This document shows positions 1-8,605 of a stretch of 64,000 nt of DNA, piece by piece. A program made the position numbers and the translations under genes. The notes under the pieces are model-generated. The model had not been told where the DNA came from. It was given only the letters and a program-made list of their open reading frames with translations, and searched no databases. Each line of letters begins with the position of its first letter. Position 1 is the first letter of the stretch. The stretch is from Fictibacillus nanhaiensis (GTDB taxonomy: Bacteria; Bacillota; Bacilli; Bacillales; Fictibacillaceae): assembly GCF_019801215.1 (NCBI RefSeq), contig NZ_JAHVJO010000001.1, forward strand, positions 1,116,001-1,180,000, read 5' to 3'.

Positions 1-185
1 GGTTGATACACAGAAATCCCATGTTTAAGTGCTTCTTCTTTGACTGGTGTTTGTTTTATTTCTTTTTTTCTGCCAACCGGTTTATCTGGCTGTGTAACGA
101 CACCAACCACGTCATAGCCGTCTTCTACTAATTGTCGAAGAACAGGAACAGAAAAATCTGGTGTTCCCATAAATAAAATCTTCAT
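1..185 (-). CDS. fmt: Methionyl-tRNA formyltransferase, N-terminal part (cut by window edge)
   Basis: Transfers a formyl group from 10-formyl-tetrahydrofolate to initiator Met-tRNA. Only the first 61 codons lie in the window; the gene runs off the left edge. The visible N-terminus has the family start [16 protein letters not shown] (Rossmann-like strand and loop), followed by a [11 protein letters not shown] segment typical of Fmt. It starts 6 bp after the def stop, so formylation and deformylation enzymes are cotranscribed, as in most Bacilli. Confidence 0.93.
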   Translation of the reverse strand, partial: MKILFMGTPDFSVPVLRQLVEDGYDVVGVVTQPDKPVGRKKEIKQTPVKEEALKHGISVYQ

Positions 186-191
186 GATATC

Positions 192-665
192 TTATCTCTC
201 CATTTCTTCATTTTCGTAATAAGCAATTACCTTAGAAGTAAATAAAATTCCATGTAAGTGATCGATCTCATGAAGCAGAGCACGAGCTAGAAAATCATTC
301 GCTTTTATTGTAAAATATTTACCGTTTTCATCTTGTGCTTTCACAGTCACATCAAATGGTCGTTCCACTTCACCAAACAGTCCAGGGAAGCTTAAGCAGC
401 CTTCTGGTCCTGTTTGACTGCCATTAGATGATGTAACAACTGGATTAATGAGTACGATCTGACCTTTTTCATCGCCTACATCAACTACTGCTATTTGTTT
501 TGGAATACCAATTTGCGGGGCAGCAAGACCGACTCCTTCTGCATCATACATCGTTTCAAACATGTCTTTAACCAATGTCTTTAATGGTTTATCGAACTGT
601 GTAACAGTCTCACATTTCATTTCTAAGACTGGATTTGGATGTTCTACAATTTTACGAATGGTCAT
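192..665 (-). CDS. def: Peptide deformylase
   Basis: Removes the N-formyl group from nascent proteins in the cytoplasm using a metal ion. All three active-site motifs are visible in the 157-residue product: GVGLAAPQ at about 44-51, EGCLS at about 88-92 with the metal-binding Cys, and HEIDH at about 132-136 with the two metal-binding His and the catalytic Glu. An in-frame upstream start at 704 would overlap priA. I chose the ATG at 665 because AAGGAGA sits about six bases before it and the protein then begins MTIRKIVEHP, like family members. It lies between priA and fmt in one operon. Confidence 0.95.
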   Translation of the reverse strand: MTIRKIVEHPNPVLEMKCETVTQFDKPLKTLVKDMFETMYDAEGVGLAAPQIGIPKQIAVVDVGDEKGQIVLINPVVTSSNGSQTGPEGCLSFPGLFGEVERPFDVTVKAQDENGKYFTIKANDFLARALLHEIDHLHGILFTSKVIAYYENEEMER

Positions 666-684
666 ATTTTTCTCCTTAATGTGG

Positions 685-3087
685 CTACATAAGTGTTTGC
701 GCATTTAATTCTGCTGTAATCTGCAGATCTTTTATGTTTTTATCTTTCTGAAAATGATTGATGATCTCTTCAAACCAATCACTTAATTCAGGTTCATTTT
801 TGTATTTTATCATGACCTGATACCGATATCTATCTTTCACCCGTGCTATAGGAGAAGTTACTGGGCCAAGCAACAGACTTTCAGGTGCTAGACGGTTTAT
901 TAAAAAACGAGCCGCTTTTTCACTTGCTTCAACAACTTCCATAAGTTCTAAATGACTGAAGGTTAATAACCCTAAATAATAAAATGGTGGGTATTGATGC
1001 AGCTTTCTTGTTTTCATCTCATACTCATAAAAACGATGATAGTCATGCTGTGAAGCGAGCTGGATGCTGTAATGCTCCGTATCATATCCCTGAACGACTA
1101 CTTTGCCTTCAAGCTCATGCCTTCCCGCTCTTCCGCTAACTTGGGTGAGTAATTGAAACGTTTTTTCAGATGCTCTAAAATCTGGCAGATGAAGCATCGT
1201 ATCTGCAGCCAACACACCAACTAGCGTTACTTTTGGAAAATCCAGCCCTTTCGCAATCATCTGTGTTCCAAGCAAAATATCTCCCTCTTCGTTACCGAAT
1301 GCGGTCAACAAGCGCTCATGACTTCCTTTTTTAGAGGTTGTATCGACGTCCATTCGAATCACCCTTGCTTCAGGCAATACTTTTGCAAGCTCTTCTTCCA
1401 CCTTTTGTGTACCTGTCCCAAAAAAACGAATATGCTCACTTGTACAAGATGGACAAACAGATGGTGTTTCTTCTTGATAGCCACAATAATGACATTTTAG
1501 AGTTGCATTTTTTTTATGAAACGTAAGAGAAATATCGCAATGCGGACACTGTGCCACATAACCGCAATCTCGGCACAAAATAAAGGAAGCATATCCTCTG
1601 CGGTTTAGAAACAAAACGGTTTGTTCGCCTCTTTCTAGACCAGCTTTCATTTTTTCCATCAATTCAATCGAAAACATGGAGCGGTTTCCGCTTTTTAATT
1701 CATTACGCATATCCACGATTGTCACTTCAGGCATAGGATTTGAATGAACACGAGAATCTAGTTCAGCCAATTTATACAATCCTTTTTTGGCTCTCGCATA
1801 TGTTTCAAGAGCTGGTGTCGCGCTGCCTAAAACGATGGGACATGAATGATGCTTTCCTCTCCAAATGGCTACGTCTCTTGCATGGTATCGCGGATGATCT
1901 TCCTGCTTATAACTCGATTCATGCTCTTCATCTATAATGATGATACCTAAATTTTGAAAGGGAGCAAAAACAGCCGAACGAGCACCTATCACTACAGAAA
2001 CTTCTTTTCTTAATATTTTTCGCCATTCATCGAATTTTTCACCAATTGACAAGCCACTATGAAGAACAGCGACCCTGGATCCAAAGCGCCCTTTAAAACG
2101 GTTAACCATCTGCGGTGTCAATGATATCTCTGGTACTAAACAAATGGCTTCCTTCCCTTTATCAAGAACAGACTGAATGGATTGCAGGTAGATTTCTGTT
2201 TTTCCACTTCCTGTTACCCCATGAACAAGCACTGTATCATGTTCATTATTTTCAATTGCATACAGAATAGGAGTTATGGCGTTTTTCTGGTTTTCTGTGA
2301 GCTCCAATGGTTTTGTTTGTTTCATATTTTTCCCTTGAAAAGGATCTCTATAGATCTCTTTTTCTTCCATAAAGAGGACACCCTTTTTACAAAGTGACTG
2401 AACGGAAGAAAGAGATGCTCCAGATTCTATTAAAACTTCCTGGAGGGGATATTCACCGGGCGGACGGCTAATCAGTTCAGATACGACAGCTTTCTGCTTT
2501 TCTGCTTTATTTTGACTGGCTATTTCTTCAGCCATTTGCCTATTTGCGATAGAAATAAATTTCACTTTCTTTTTGTTGGCTTTGTCTTTCACTTTGTAGA
2601 TAACATCAAGAAATCCTGCTTTTGCAAGGTTTCGAAGAGCTTTCAGGTGATCTGGAAACTGTTTCGTCACTTCATTAAGACTTAGTTCTCCGTTTGCCGG
2701 AAAAAGCAAAAAAAGTTCATCAGGTATTTTTTCTGGATGCAGAACCGTAAAAAACTTTTCATAAGTGGCTTTCATTGCAGCAGGGAGCATTGCTTGGTAT
2801 GTTGTGATAAAAAAACTTAATGTCTGTTTAGCAAGCCATTGCCCAAGATCAATTAATTCCGGAGTAAGGACAGGGAGCGGATCTAAAATTTCGGTGATGT
2901 TTTTCATACCTTTTATTGAAGAAGTTGGTTTAAGCTCCAAAATAAATCCTTGCAGTTTTCTAGGGCCAAACGGAACAATTACTCTCATTCCAGGTTCAGC
3001 CCAGCCCTCCCACTCGGGAGGAACTTTATAATCAAACGTTTTATTCACACTGCCTGATGGGACATCAACGACAACAGCTGCAATCAT
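685..3087 (-). CDS. priA: Primosomal replication restart helicase PriA
   Basis: Superfamily 2 helicase that recognises stalled forks and D-loops and reloads the replicative helicase. The 800-residue product has an N-terminal DNA-binding domain, a Walker A motif GVTGSGKT near residues 290-297, a DEEH Walker B box near 386-389, and a zinc-binding region with paired cysteines (CRDCGY, CPHC, CHYC, CPSC) at about 500-545 inside the helicase core. Its start overlaps the coaBC stop by 4 bp (ATGA), showing translational coupling, and def follows after about 20 bp. Length is normal for Bacilli. No anomaly seen. Confidence 0.96.
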   Translation of the reverse strand: MIAAVVVDVPSGSVNKTFDYKVPPEWEGWAEPGMRVIVPFGPRKLQGFILELKPTSSIKGMKNITEILDPLPVLTPELIDLGQWLAKQTLSFFITTYQAMLPAAMKATYEKFFTVLHPEKIPDELFLLFPANGELSLNEVTKQFPDHLKALRNLAKAGFLDVIYKVKDKANKKKVKFISIANRQMAEEIASQNKAEKQKAVVSELISRPPGEYPLQEVLIESGASLSSVQSLCKKGVLFMEEKEIYRDPFQGKNMKQTKPLELTENQKNAITPILYAIENNEHDTVLVHGVTGSGKTEIYLQSIQSVLDKGKEAICLVPEISLTPQMVNRFKGRFGSRVAVLHSGLSIGEKFDEWRKILRKEVSVVIGARSAVFAPFQNLGIIIIDEEHESSYKQEDHPRYHARDVAIWRGKHHSCPIVLGSATPALETYARAKKGLYKLAELDSRVHSNPMPEVTIVDMRNELKSGNRSMFSIELMEKMKAGLERGEQTVLFLNRRGYASFILCRDCGYVAQCPHCDISLTFHKKNATLKCHYCGYQEETPSVCPSCTSEHIRFFGTGTQKVEEELAKVLPEARVIRMDVDTTSKKGSHERLLTAFGNEEGDILLGTQMIAKGLDFPKVTLVGVLAADTMLHLPDFRASEKTFQLLTQVSGRAGRHELEGKVVVQGYDTEHYSIQLASQHDYHRFYEYEMKTRKLHQYPPFYYLGLLTFSHLELMEVVEASEKAARFLINRLAPESLLLGPVTSPIARVKDRYRYQVMIKYKNEPELSDWFEEIINHFQKDKNIKDLQITAELNAQTLM

Positions 3088-4292
3088 TGTTCCATCATTT
3101 CCAACACTTGTTGAAGGATTTCTTTTGCAGCTTTTTCTTTTGTAAGAATGGGGAGCTTGGAAATCGAACCGTCTTTTTTAATGATGACGATTTCGTTTGT
3201 ATCACTGCCAAAACCTGATCCTTCTTTCGACACATCATTTCCAACTACCATGTCCAGGTTTTTCCTTCGTAATTTATCAGTTGCATAATTCTCCAGATTT
3301 TCTGTTTCCGCAGCAAAACCTACTAGAATTTGATGCTCTTTTTTTTCACCTAACGTCTGTAAAATGTCATCTGTTTTTCGTAGTTCGACCGTCCACGTGT
3401 CGTTCTTTTTTTTGAATTTGTTCTCATGTACCGTCACAGGTGTATAATCAGCAACTGCAGCACATTTGATAACAACATCTTGCTCTGCATAATGAAAGAG
3501 TGTTTGATCGAACATCTCTTTTGCGGAAGTGACTTTTTCAACCTTGATTCCTTCAGGTGAGTCTATTGCCGTAGGTCCTGTTACAAGCGTCACATCTGCC
3601 CCCAGTTGTTTGGCAACAGAGGCTAACGCATATCCCATCTTTCCTGATGAATGGTTTGTAAAATAACGGACCGGATCAAGTTCTTCCCTCGTCGGACCGG
3701 CTGTCACCAATATCTTTTTCCCGGAGAGTGGCAATGTTTTCTGATTGGTTATCTCATTAAAATAATCATGAACAGCTTCGATTAACTCTTCCGGTTCCGC
3801 TAGCCTGCCTTTTCCGATCCATCCACAGGCAAGCAAACCTTCATTCGGCTCAATAAAACGCCATCCGAACGACGAGAGTGTTTTCATATTCTTTTGCACT
3901 GCAGGGTGATTGAACATATTCACATTCATAGCAGGTGCGATGATAACATCAGCTTTAGTTGCCAGCAATGTCGTACTCAGCATATCATCCGCGATTCCAT
4001 TTGCTAGTTTTCCAATTACATTTGCCGTTGCAGGGGCAATCAGAACGAGATCAGCCCAGTCTGCAATATCTATATGACTAACGATTGCAGGTTCTTTTTC
4101 TTCAAACGTATCTGTATATACTTCTTGCCTTGTTAGCGTTTGAAAGGTTAGTGGTGTAATGAATTTTTGAGCAGAGTTTGTGAGTATAACTTTTACTTCA
4201 TATCCGCTTTGATATAACTTACTTGCAACGGTTGCTGCCTTGTAAGCCGCGATTCCGCCTGATACAGCAAGCAATACTTTTTTCTTTTCCAT
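3084..4292 (-). CDS. coaBC: Bifunctional phosphopantothenoylcysteine decarboxylase / phosphopantothenate-cysteine ligase
   Basis: Makes 4'-phosphopantetheine for coenzyme A in two steps. The N-terminal CoaC half (residues 1 to about 185) is an FMN flavoprotein with the PAMN motif and the active-site Cys in LACGWIGKGRLAEP. The C-terminal CoaB half starts near ILVTAGPTREELDPVR and has the HSSGKMG nucleotide-binding segment and a KFKKKN dimer motif. The start at 4292 has GGAGG in front. It follows rpoZ, but a hairpin at 4390-4410 between them looks like a terminator, so coaBC-priA-def-fmt may form a separate or attenuated unit. panE, another pantothenate-pathway gene, lies far off near 57 kb. 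Confidence 0.95.
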   Translation of the reverse strand: MEKKKVLLAVSGGIAAYKAATVASKLYQSGYEVKVILTNSAQKFITPLTFQTLTRQEVYTDTFEEKEPAIVSHIDIADWADLVLIAPATANVIGKLANGIADDMLSTTLLATKADVIIAPAMNVNMFNHPAVQKNMKTLSSFGWRFIEPNEGLLACGWIGKGRLAEPEELIEAVHDYFNEITNQKTLPLSGKKILVTAGPTREELDPVRYFTNHSSGKMGYALASVAKQLGADVTLVTGPTAIDSPEGIKVEKVTSAKEMFDQTLFHYAEQDVVIKCAAVADYTPVTVHENKFKKKNDTWTVELRKTDDILQTLGEKKEHQILVGFAAETENLENYATDKLRRKNLDMVVGNDVSKEGSGFGSDTNEIVIIKKDGSISKLPILTKEKAAKEILQQVLEMMEQ

Positions 4293-4380
4293 AATAAACC
4301 CCTCCGCCGTTCATTTGTTTCACAATTACATCTATTTTACAGCATTTATATGTATAAAACACTTTTTCGAATTAAAGAAC

Positions 4381-4410
4381 AAAAAAATAACAACCTTGAG
4401 TTAAGGTTGT
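4381..4410 (-). terminator. Intrinsic terminator after rpoZ
   Basis: An 8-bp stem (ACAACCTT / AAGGTTGT at 4390-4410) with a 5-base loop is followed on the minus strand by TTATTTTTTT. It sits 20-50 bp after the rpoZ stop and before coaBC. The other side is also T-rich (4411-4420), but no plus-strand gene arrives here. Confidence 0.75.
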
Positions 4411-4431
4411 ATATTTTTTCAAATCATTCTA

Positions 4432-4638
4432 TTAATCAGCAGGAGTTTCTCCGACTTTGGTTAAAATCCCAGATTGGATCTCTTCAAGTGCCTTGCCAAC
4501 AAACTTATGTGATACCGGTTTTACGATCTGTTGGTTGTTATGCTTTTGAATTTCTCTCGCACGTTTTGAACTTAAAGTAACTAAAGAGTACTTTGAATCT
4601 ATTTTTTCCATAAGAGAATCAATGGATGGATATAGCAT
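4432..4638 (-). CDS. rpoZ: RNA polymerase omega subunit
   Basis: Small subunit that helps beta-prime fold and assemble into RNA polymerase. The 68-residue product has the family signature: [20 protein letters not shown] at the N-terminus, then the conserved SSKRAREI helix. Its ATG shares one base with the gmk stop (TAATG), so the two are translationally coupled. The order remA-gmk-rpoZ is as in B. subtilis. Confidence 0.95.
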   Translation of the reverse strand: MLYPSIDSLMEKIDSKYSLVTLSSKRAREIQKHNNQQIVKPVSHKFVGKALEEIQSGILTKVGETPAD

Positions 4639-5255
4639 TATTTGTCATCTCCTAAAATTTTCTCGTATTTTGGACGAACTCTGTCTACCCGGCAATGTTC
4701 CGTTGTAATTATAGCTTTTATTCGAGAACATGCGGATTCGATTTCATCATTTACTACTGAATAATGATAATGTTTCATTAGTTCTATCTCTTCTTTAGCA
4801 ACAGTCATCCGATTGTTAATCAAATCTTCAGTTTCTGTTCCACGCCCAACAATACGACTTCTTAACTCTTCCAAACTAGGCGGTGTTAAAAAGATAAACA
4901 CACCTTCTGGAAAAATACTTTTTACTTGAAGTGCACCTTGAACTTCAATCTCTAAAATAACGTCTTTGCCTTCATCAAGTGTGCGGTTTACATATTCAAT
5001 CGGCGTACCGTAATAGTTGCCAACATATTCTGCCCACTCTAGCAGTTCTTTATTTTCAATCATGTGCAGAAACTCTTCTTTTGTCTTAAAAAAGTATTCT
5101 ACCCCATGCCGTTCGCCTTCACGCGGTTGCCTTGTTGTGGCTGAAACTGAGTATTGAATGTCCAGGTCTTGTGCTCGAAGCGCTTTACACACAGTACCTT
5201 TACCAACACCGGACGGACCGGAAAGCACAAACAGAATGCCTCTTTCTTTTTCCAT
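4638..5255 (-). CDS. gmk: Guanylate kinase
   Basis: Phosphorylates GMP or dGMP to the diphosphate with ATP. The P-loop [10 protein letters not shown] is at about residues 12-21, followed by the GMP-binding segment (TTRQPREGE and the EYFF region) and the LEIEVQGA motif. A GTG 12 bases upstream lies inside the ribosome binding site; the ATG at 5255, five bases after GGAGG, gives [13 protein letters not shown], matching the family start (205 residues). Purine nucleotide supply, possible alarmone synthesis upstream and RNA polymerase omega share one operon in many Bacilli. Confidence 0.96.
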   Translation of the reverse strand: MEKERGILFVLSGPSGVGKGTVCKALRAQDLDIQYSVSATTRQPREGERHGVEYFFKTKEEFLHMIENKELLEWAEYVGNYYGTPIEYVNRTLDEGKDVILEIEVQGALQVKSIFPEGVFIFLTPPSLEELRSRIVGRGTETEDLINNRMTVAKEEIELMKHYHYSVVNDEIESACSRIKAIITTEHCRVDRVRPKYEKILGDDK

Positions 5256-5270
5256 AAAAACCTCCACAAC

Positions 5271-5528
5271 CTAACTTTCTTCTGAGCCCTCATCTACTGA
5301 CATCAGTCTGTGAGCAACAGTTTCTGGCTGTACAGCCGACAAAATGACATGGTCACTGTCGGTCACTACAACCGCTCTCGTTCTTCGACCATATGTAGCG
5401 TCAATCAGCATATTCTTTTCTCTTGCTACCGTAATTAACCTTTTGATCGGTGCAGATTCTGGACTGACTACCGCAATGATCCGGTGAGCAGCAACAATAT
5501 TTCCGTACCCAATATTAATTAATTTCAT
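5271..5528 (-). CDS. remA: RemA family DNA-binding matrix regulator
   Basis: In B. subtilis RemA (YlzA) is a small ring-forming DNA-binding protein that activates biofilm matrix operons and osmoprotection genes by wrapping DNA carrying tandem repeats. The 85-residue product keeps the conserved blocks ([51 protein letters not shown]). It is the first gene of remA-gmk-rpoZ. The roughly 300 bp in front carry short direct repeats (see 5675-5754) that may bear on its control; that link is inference. Confidence 0.93.
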   Translation of the reverse strand: MKLINIGYGNIVAAHRIIAVVSPESAPIKRLITVAREKNMLIDATYGRRTRAVVVTDSDHVILSAVQPETVAHRLMSVDEGSEES

Positions 5529-5674
5529 CTCTAAACGCCCCTAACCTGCTACTATTCTAACCAAATGGAATAACGGGTCATACGCTATTTGTACGATATT
5601 GTGAAAAACTGTACACATGTTCTTATATTTTAGCACACAAATACTAGAATCTAAACTACATTTCCCTCATTTTA

Positions 5675-5754
5675 CGTAAAAATCGTAAAATCGTATATGT
5701 GCTCCATGTTTATTTTTTATTCTAAGAGTAAATTCCAAGATTCTAGGAGTAAAT
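5675..5754. repeat. Short direct repeats upstream of remA
   Basis: Two 15-bp copies, ATTCTAAGAGTAAAT (5719-5733) and ATTCTAGGAGTAAAT (5740-5754), differ at one base and start exactly 21 bp apart. Nearby, CGTAAAA-like units begin at 5675, 5684 and 5692. They lie 150-230 bp upstream of the remA start in the gene-free 5529-5780 stretch. An operator for a multimeric regulator is possible but unproven. Apart from these repeats and the terminator at 5781-5828, I see no gene in 5529-5835. Confidence 0.6.
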
Positions 5755-5780
5755 GTGTAACAGGAAGAATACGTATCGTA

Positions 5781-5828
5781 AAACAACAAACAGCCAGACC
5801 CGTAAGTAAGTTACCCTTTGAGTCTGGC
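5781..5828 (-). terminator. Terminator after the calcium ATPase gene
   Basis: GCCAGAC at 5822-5828 (minus strand) pairs with GTCTGGC at 5793-5799, followed by TGTTTGTTGTTTT. It lies directly after the stop of the P-type ATPase gene, separating it from remA. Confidence 0.75.
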
Positions 5829-5835
5829 CCTTCTT

Positions 5836-8508
5836 TTATCGTAATTCTCTTTTAAATAGCTGAAATCCTGCTAATGCAAAGGTTGGGATAGATGCCATCC
5901 CCATTACGAGAAGCCATTGTCGTAATGAAAGTGAAACGGTATGGAAAATTTCTTGTAATGGCTGCACATACATAACGACAAGCAGTAAGAGGATGGAAGA
6001 AATGACCGCAAGAACAAGATATCCATTTTGAAACGGATTTCTGTGAAAAACAGAACGTTCACTTCTGCAATCAAAAACATGAATTAACTGCGCCATAACA
6101 AGAGTGGCGAATGCAACTGACTGAGCTACGATTAATTGATCAGGATTTTCTTTTAACGTTACCCAAAAGGCCAGTATCGTGGCAGCACCTATTAAAAACC
6201 CGCGAGAAACAATCTTCCAGCCTAATCCACGTGAAAAGACGCCTTCTTTTGCTTGTCGCGGCTTTCTTCTCATCACGTCTTCTTCTGCTTGATCCACTCC
6301 TAACGCCATTGCTGGCAAACCATCTGTGACGAGGTTTACCCATAGGATCTGAATGGGTACTAGCGGAAGTGGTAGACCCATGATCATCGCGAATAGCATG
6401 ACCAAAATTTCCCCAACATTTGATGCGAGTAAATATCTAATAAACTTTCTAATGTTTTCATAAATATTTCTTCCTTCTTCAATTGCAGATCGAATGGTCG
6501 CAAAGTTATCATCGCCTAATACAAGAGAGGATGCTTCTTTTGCAACATCTGTTCCGGTAATCCCCATTGCAATTCCAATATTGGCTGACTTGATAGCTGG
6601 AGCATCATTCACACCATCGCCTGTCATTGCAACTACATGACCTTTTCGCTGAAGTGATTTTACGATTTTCAGTTTATGTTCAGGAGAAACCCTTGCATAC
6701 ACATAAACGTTTTCTGACACCTTATCTAGTTCTTCATCACTGAGCTGAGAAAGTTCAGCACCTTCCATTACCTTTCCGCCATCTGGGAGCATGTTTAATT
6801 TTTTTGCAATGCTTGCTGCTGTTACAACATGATCTCCTGTTATCATAATGGTTTTTATGCCCGCTGTCTGGCAATCTCTTATACTTTCCTCAACCTCTGG
6901 CCGGGGAGGATCCATCATGCCTTGCAGACCGATAAATGTAAGATTTCTTTCCGCAAACGATGCTTGTGTGTAAAACTCTTCTTCTTTTAGTGGTCTCACG
7001 GCAACAGCTATCGTTCTGAGAGCTTGACTTCCTAGGGCATAGATCGCCTCTTTAATTCGTTCTTTGTGAGCTTGTTTCATCAACTGTTTTTTGTCATCCC
7101 ACATAATATAATCACTTTTTTCTAATAAAACATCAGGTGCGCCCTTTACAACGAGCATTTGATTGCCGTCTGAATCGTGCACAATGACACTCATCATTTT
7201 TCTCGTAGAATCAAATGGAAACTCGTGAGAAATCGTGAACTGCTCACTTAATGATTGCTTTGTAATCCCTGCTTTATAAGCACTTACGAGCAGCGCTGTT
7301 TCCGTCGGATCACCAGTCTGAACAAATGAGCCTTTTTTTCCTTCTTCAAGAGTTGCGTTGTTACAGAGAGCTGCATATGCCAGTACTTCTGTCAGCTTGT
7401 CATCTCGCTTTTCATCTTCCTTAATGCCATCACCCACTACATCAAAACCGTCATCACTAACCATCCATTGCCTGCCTTGAGACCAAATACGAGTAACAGT
7501 CATTTTATTCTGAGTAAGTGTGCCTGTTTTGTCAGAGCAAATAACTGTGGCACATCCAAGTGTTTCAACAGATGGTAATTTTCTTACTATCGCTCTTTTT
7601 CGGATCATCTTTTGAACGCCAAGCGCAAGTGCAATGGTCACAATGGCAGGAAGACCTTCTGGTATCGCCGCAACAGCTAACGAAACACCTGCTAATATCA
7701 TGCTGTATAAATCGTGCCCTTGCATCACTCCGGCTAGTACCACGAGAACAGTTAAAACAAGAGCAAGTGCGATTAAGATCTTCCCAAGCTGTTCGAGCTT
7801 CATCTGAAGAGGAGTCGCCAAGTGGTCTGCAGTTTGGATTAAATGTGCTATTTTACCCATCTCGGTTTTCATACCGGTTGCGACGACGATTCCTTGTCCT
7901 GTTCCTCTCGTGACCATCGTACCCATGAATGCCATATTATCCTGATCACCAAGTGCGAGATCGTCAGCTGAAAGAATGTTGTTGCTCTTTTGTGCCGGAA
8001 CAGATTCTCCCGTTAATGCCGATTCTTCAATTTGAAGCCCCGATGTTTTTAATAAACGAATATCTGCACCGACTCTGTCACCGCTATTGATCTTAATTAC
8101 ATCCCCAGCAACTACATCTTTTGCCGCGATCGATATCCATTTTCCGTCTCGCAATATTTGTGCCGTGGGTGCAGACAGTTCTTTTAAGGATGCCAATGAT
8201 TTTTCAGCTTTACGTTCTTGAATAAAACCAAGTACCCCATTCATTACTACAATTAAGATGATGGCGATCGCATCCAAATATTCGCCTAAGAAACCAGACA
8301 GCAAGGTAGCTGCCAAAAGAACAAGTACCATAAAATCTTTAAATTGAGCTAAAAACATTAAAATGGCAGACGTCTTTTTACCTTCTTCAAGCTGATTCGG
8401 CCCATGGAGCTTTAAACGCTTTTCTTGCTCGTTCTTTGTTAACCCTTCTGTCAACCTGCTGTTGAGTATTGATTCGATCTCGTCTTGCGGCAGCTGGTAC
8501 CAATTCAT
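5836..8508 (-). CDS. yloB: Calcium-translocating P-type ATPase (YloB-like)
   Basis: P2A-type cation pump expected to export Ca2+ at the cost of ATP; B. subtilis YloB is expressed in sporulation and linked to spore calcium and resistance. The 890-residue product has the N-terminal cation ATPase domain, the TGES actuator motif (ALTGESVP), the phosphorylation site CSDKTGTLT, KGAPD in the nucleotide domain, TGDGVNDAPA in the hinge, and about ten membrane segments, with the ion-site PEGLPA in M4. A GTG at 8517 falls inside the ribosome binding site; ATG 8508 (MNWYQLP) gives the family length. It diverges from rqcH. Confidence 0.93.
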   Translation of the reverse strand: MNWYQLPQDEIESILNSRLTEGLTKNEQEKRLKLHGPNQLEEGKKTSAILMFLAQFKDFMVLVLLAATLLSGFLGEYLDAIAIILIVVMNGVLGFIQERKAEKSLASLKELSAPTAQILRDGKWISIAAKDVVAGDVIKINSGDRVGADIRLLKTSGLQIEESALTGESVPAQKSNNILSADDLALGDQDNMAFMGTMVTRGTGQGIVVATGMKTEMGKIAHLIQTADHLATPLQMKLEQLGKILIALALVLTVLVVLAGVMQGHDLYSMILAGVSLAVAAIPEGLPAIVTIALALGVQKMIRKRAIVRKLPSVETLGCATVICSDKTGTLTQNKMTVTRIWSQGRQWMVSDDGFDVVGDGIKEDEKRDDKLTEVLAYAALCNNATLEEGKKGSFVQTGDPTETALLVSAYKAGITKQSLSEQFTISHEFPFDSTRKMMSVIVHDSDGNQMLVVKGAPDVLLEKSDYIMWDDKKQLMKQAHKERIKEAIYALGSQALRTIAVAVRPLKEEEFYTQASFAERNLTFIGLQGMMDPPRPEVEESIRDCQTAGIKTIMITGDHVVTAASIAKKLNMLPDGGKVMEGAELSQLSDEELDKVSENVYVYARVSPEHKLKIVKSLQRKGHVVAMTGDGVNDAPAIKSANIGIAMGITGTDVAKEASSLVLGDDNFATIRSAIEEGRNIYENIRKFIRYLLASNVGEILVMLFAMIMGLPLPLVPIQILWVNLVTDGLPAMALGVDQAEEDVMRRKPRQAKEGVFSRGLGWKIVSRGFLIGAATILAFWVTLKENPDQLIVAQSVAFATLVMAQLIHVFDCRSERSVFHRNPFQNGYLVLAVISSILLLLVVMYVQPLQEIFHTVSLSLRQWLLVMGMASIPTFALAGFQLFKRELR

Positions 8509-8566
8509 AGCTTCCACCTCTAATAAGATTAGTTAATGCATTTATATGCAGGCATGTCCGCAAAAA

Positions 8567-8575
8567 TGCTATACT
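8567..8575 (+). promoter_or_regulatory. Extended -10 promoter element for rqcH
   Basis: TGCTATACT fits the TGnTATAAT extended -10 pattern with one mismatch and lies 30 bases upstream of the rqcH ATG, in the short divergent gap to the ATPase gene. No good -35 box is seen. Confidence 0.5.
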
Positions 8576-8605
8576 ATGAATCAGAAATAAGAGGTGAACC
8601 AAATC

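Noticed and set aside
5580-5660. Possible sigma-A promoter for remA (TTGTGT ... TGTACA region)
   Set aside because: No pair of boxes with correct spacing could be fitted, so I did not annotate it.
7560-7913. 117-codon plus-strand open frame inside the calcium ATPase gene
   Set aside because: It is antisense to a well-supported P-type ATPase, has no ribosome binding site or recognisable protein features, and is low-complexity shadow sequence.
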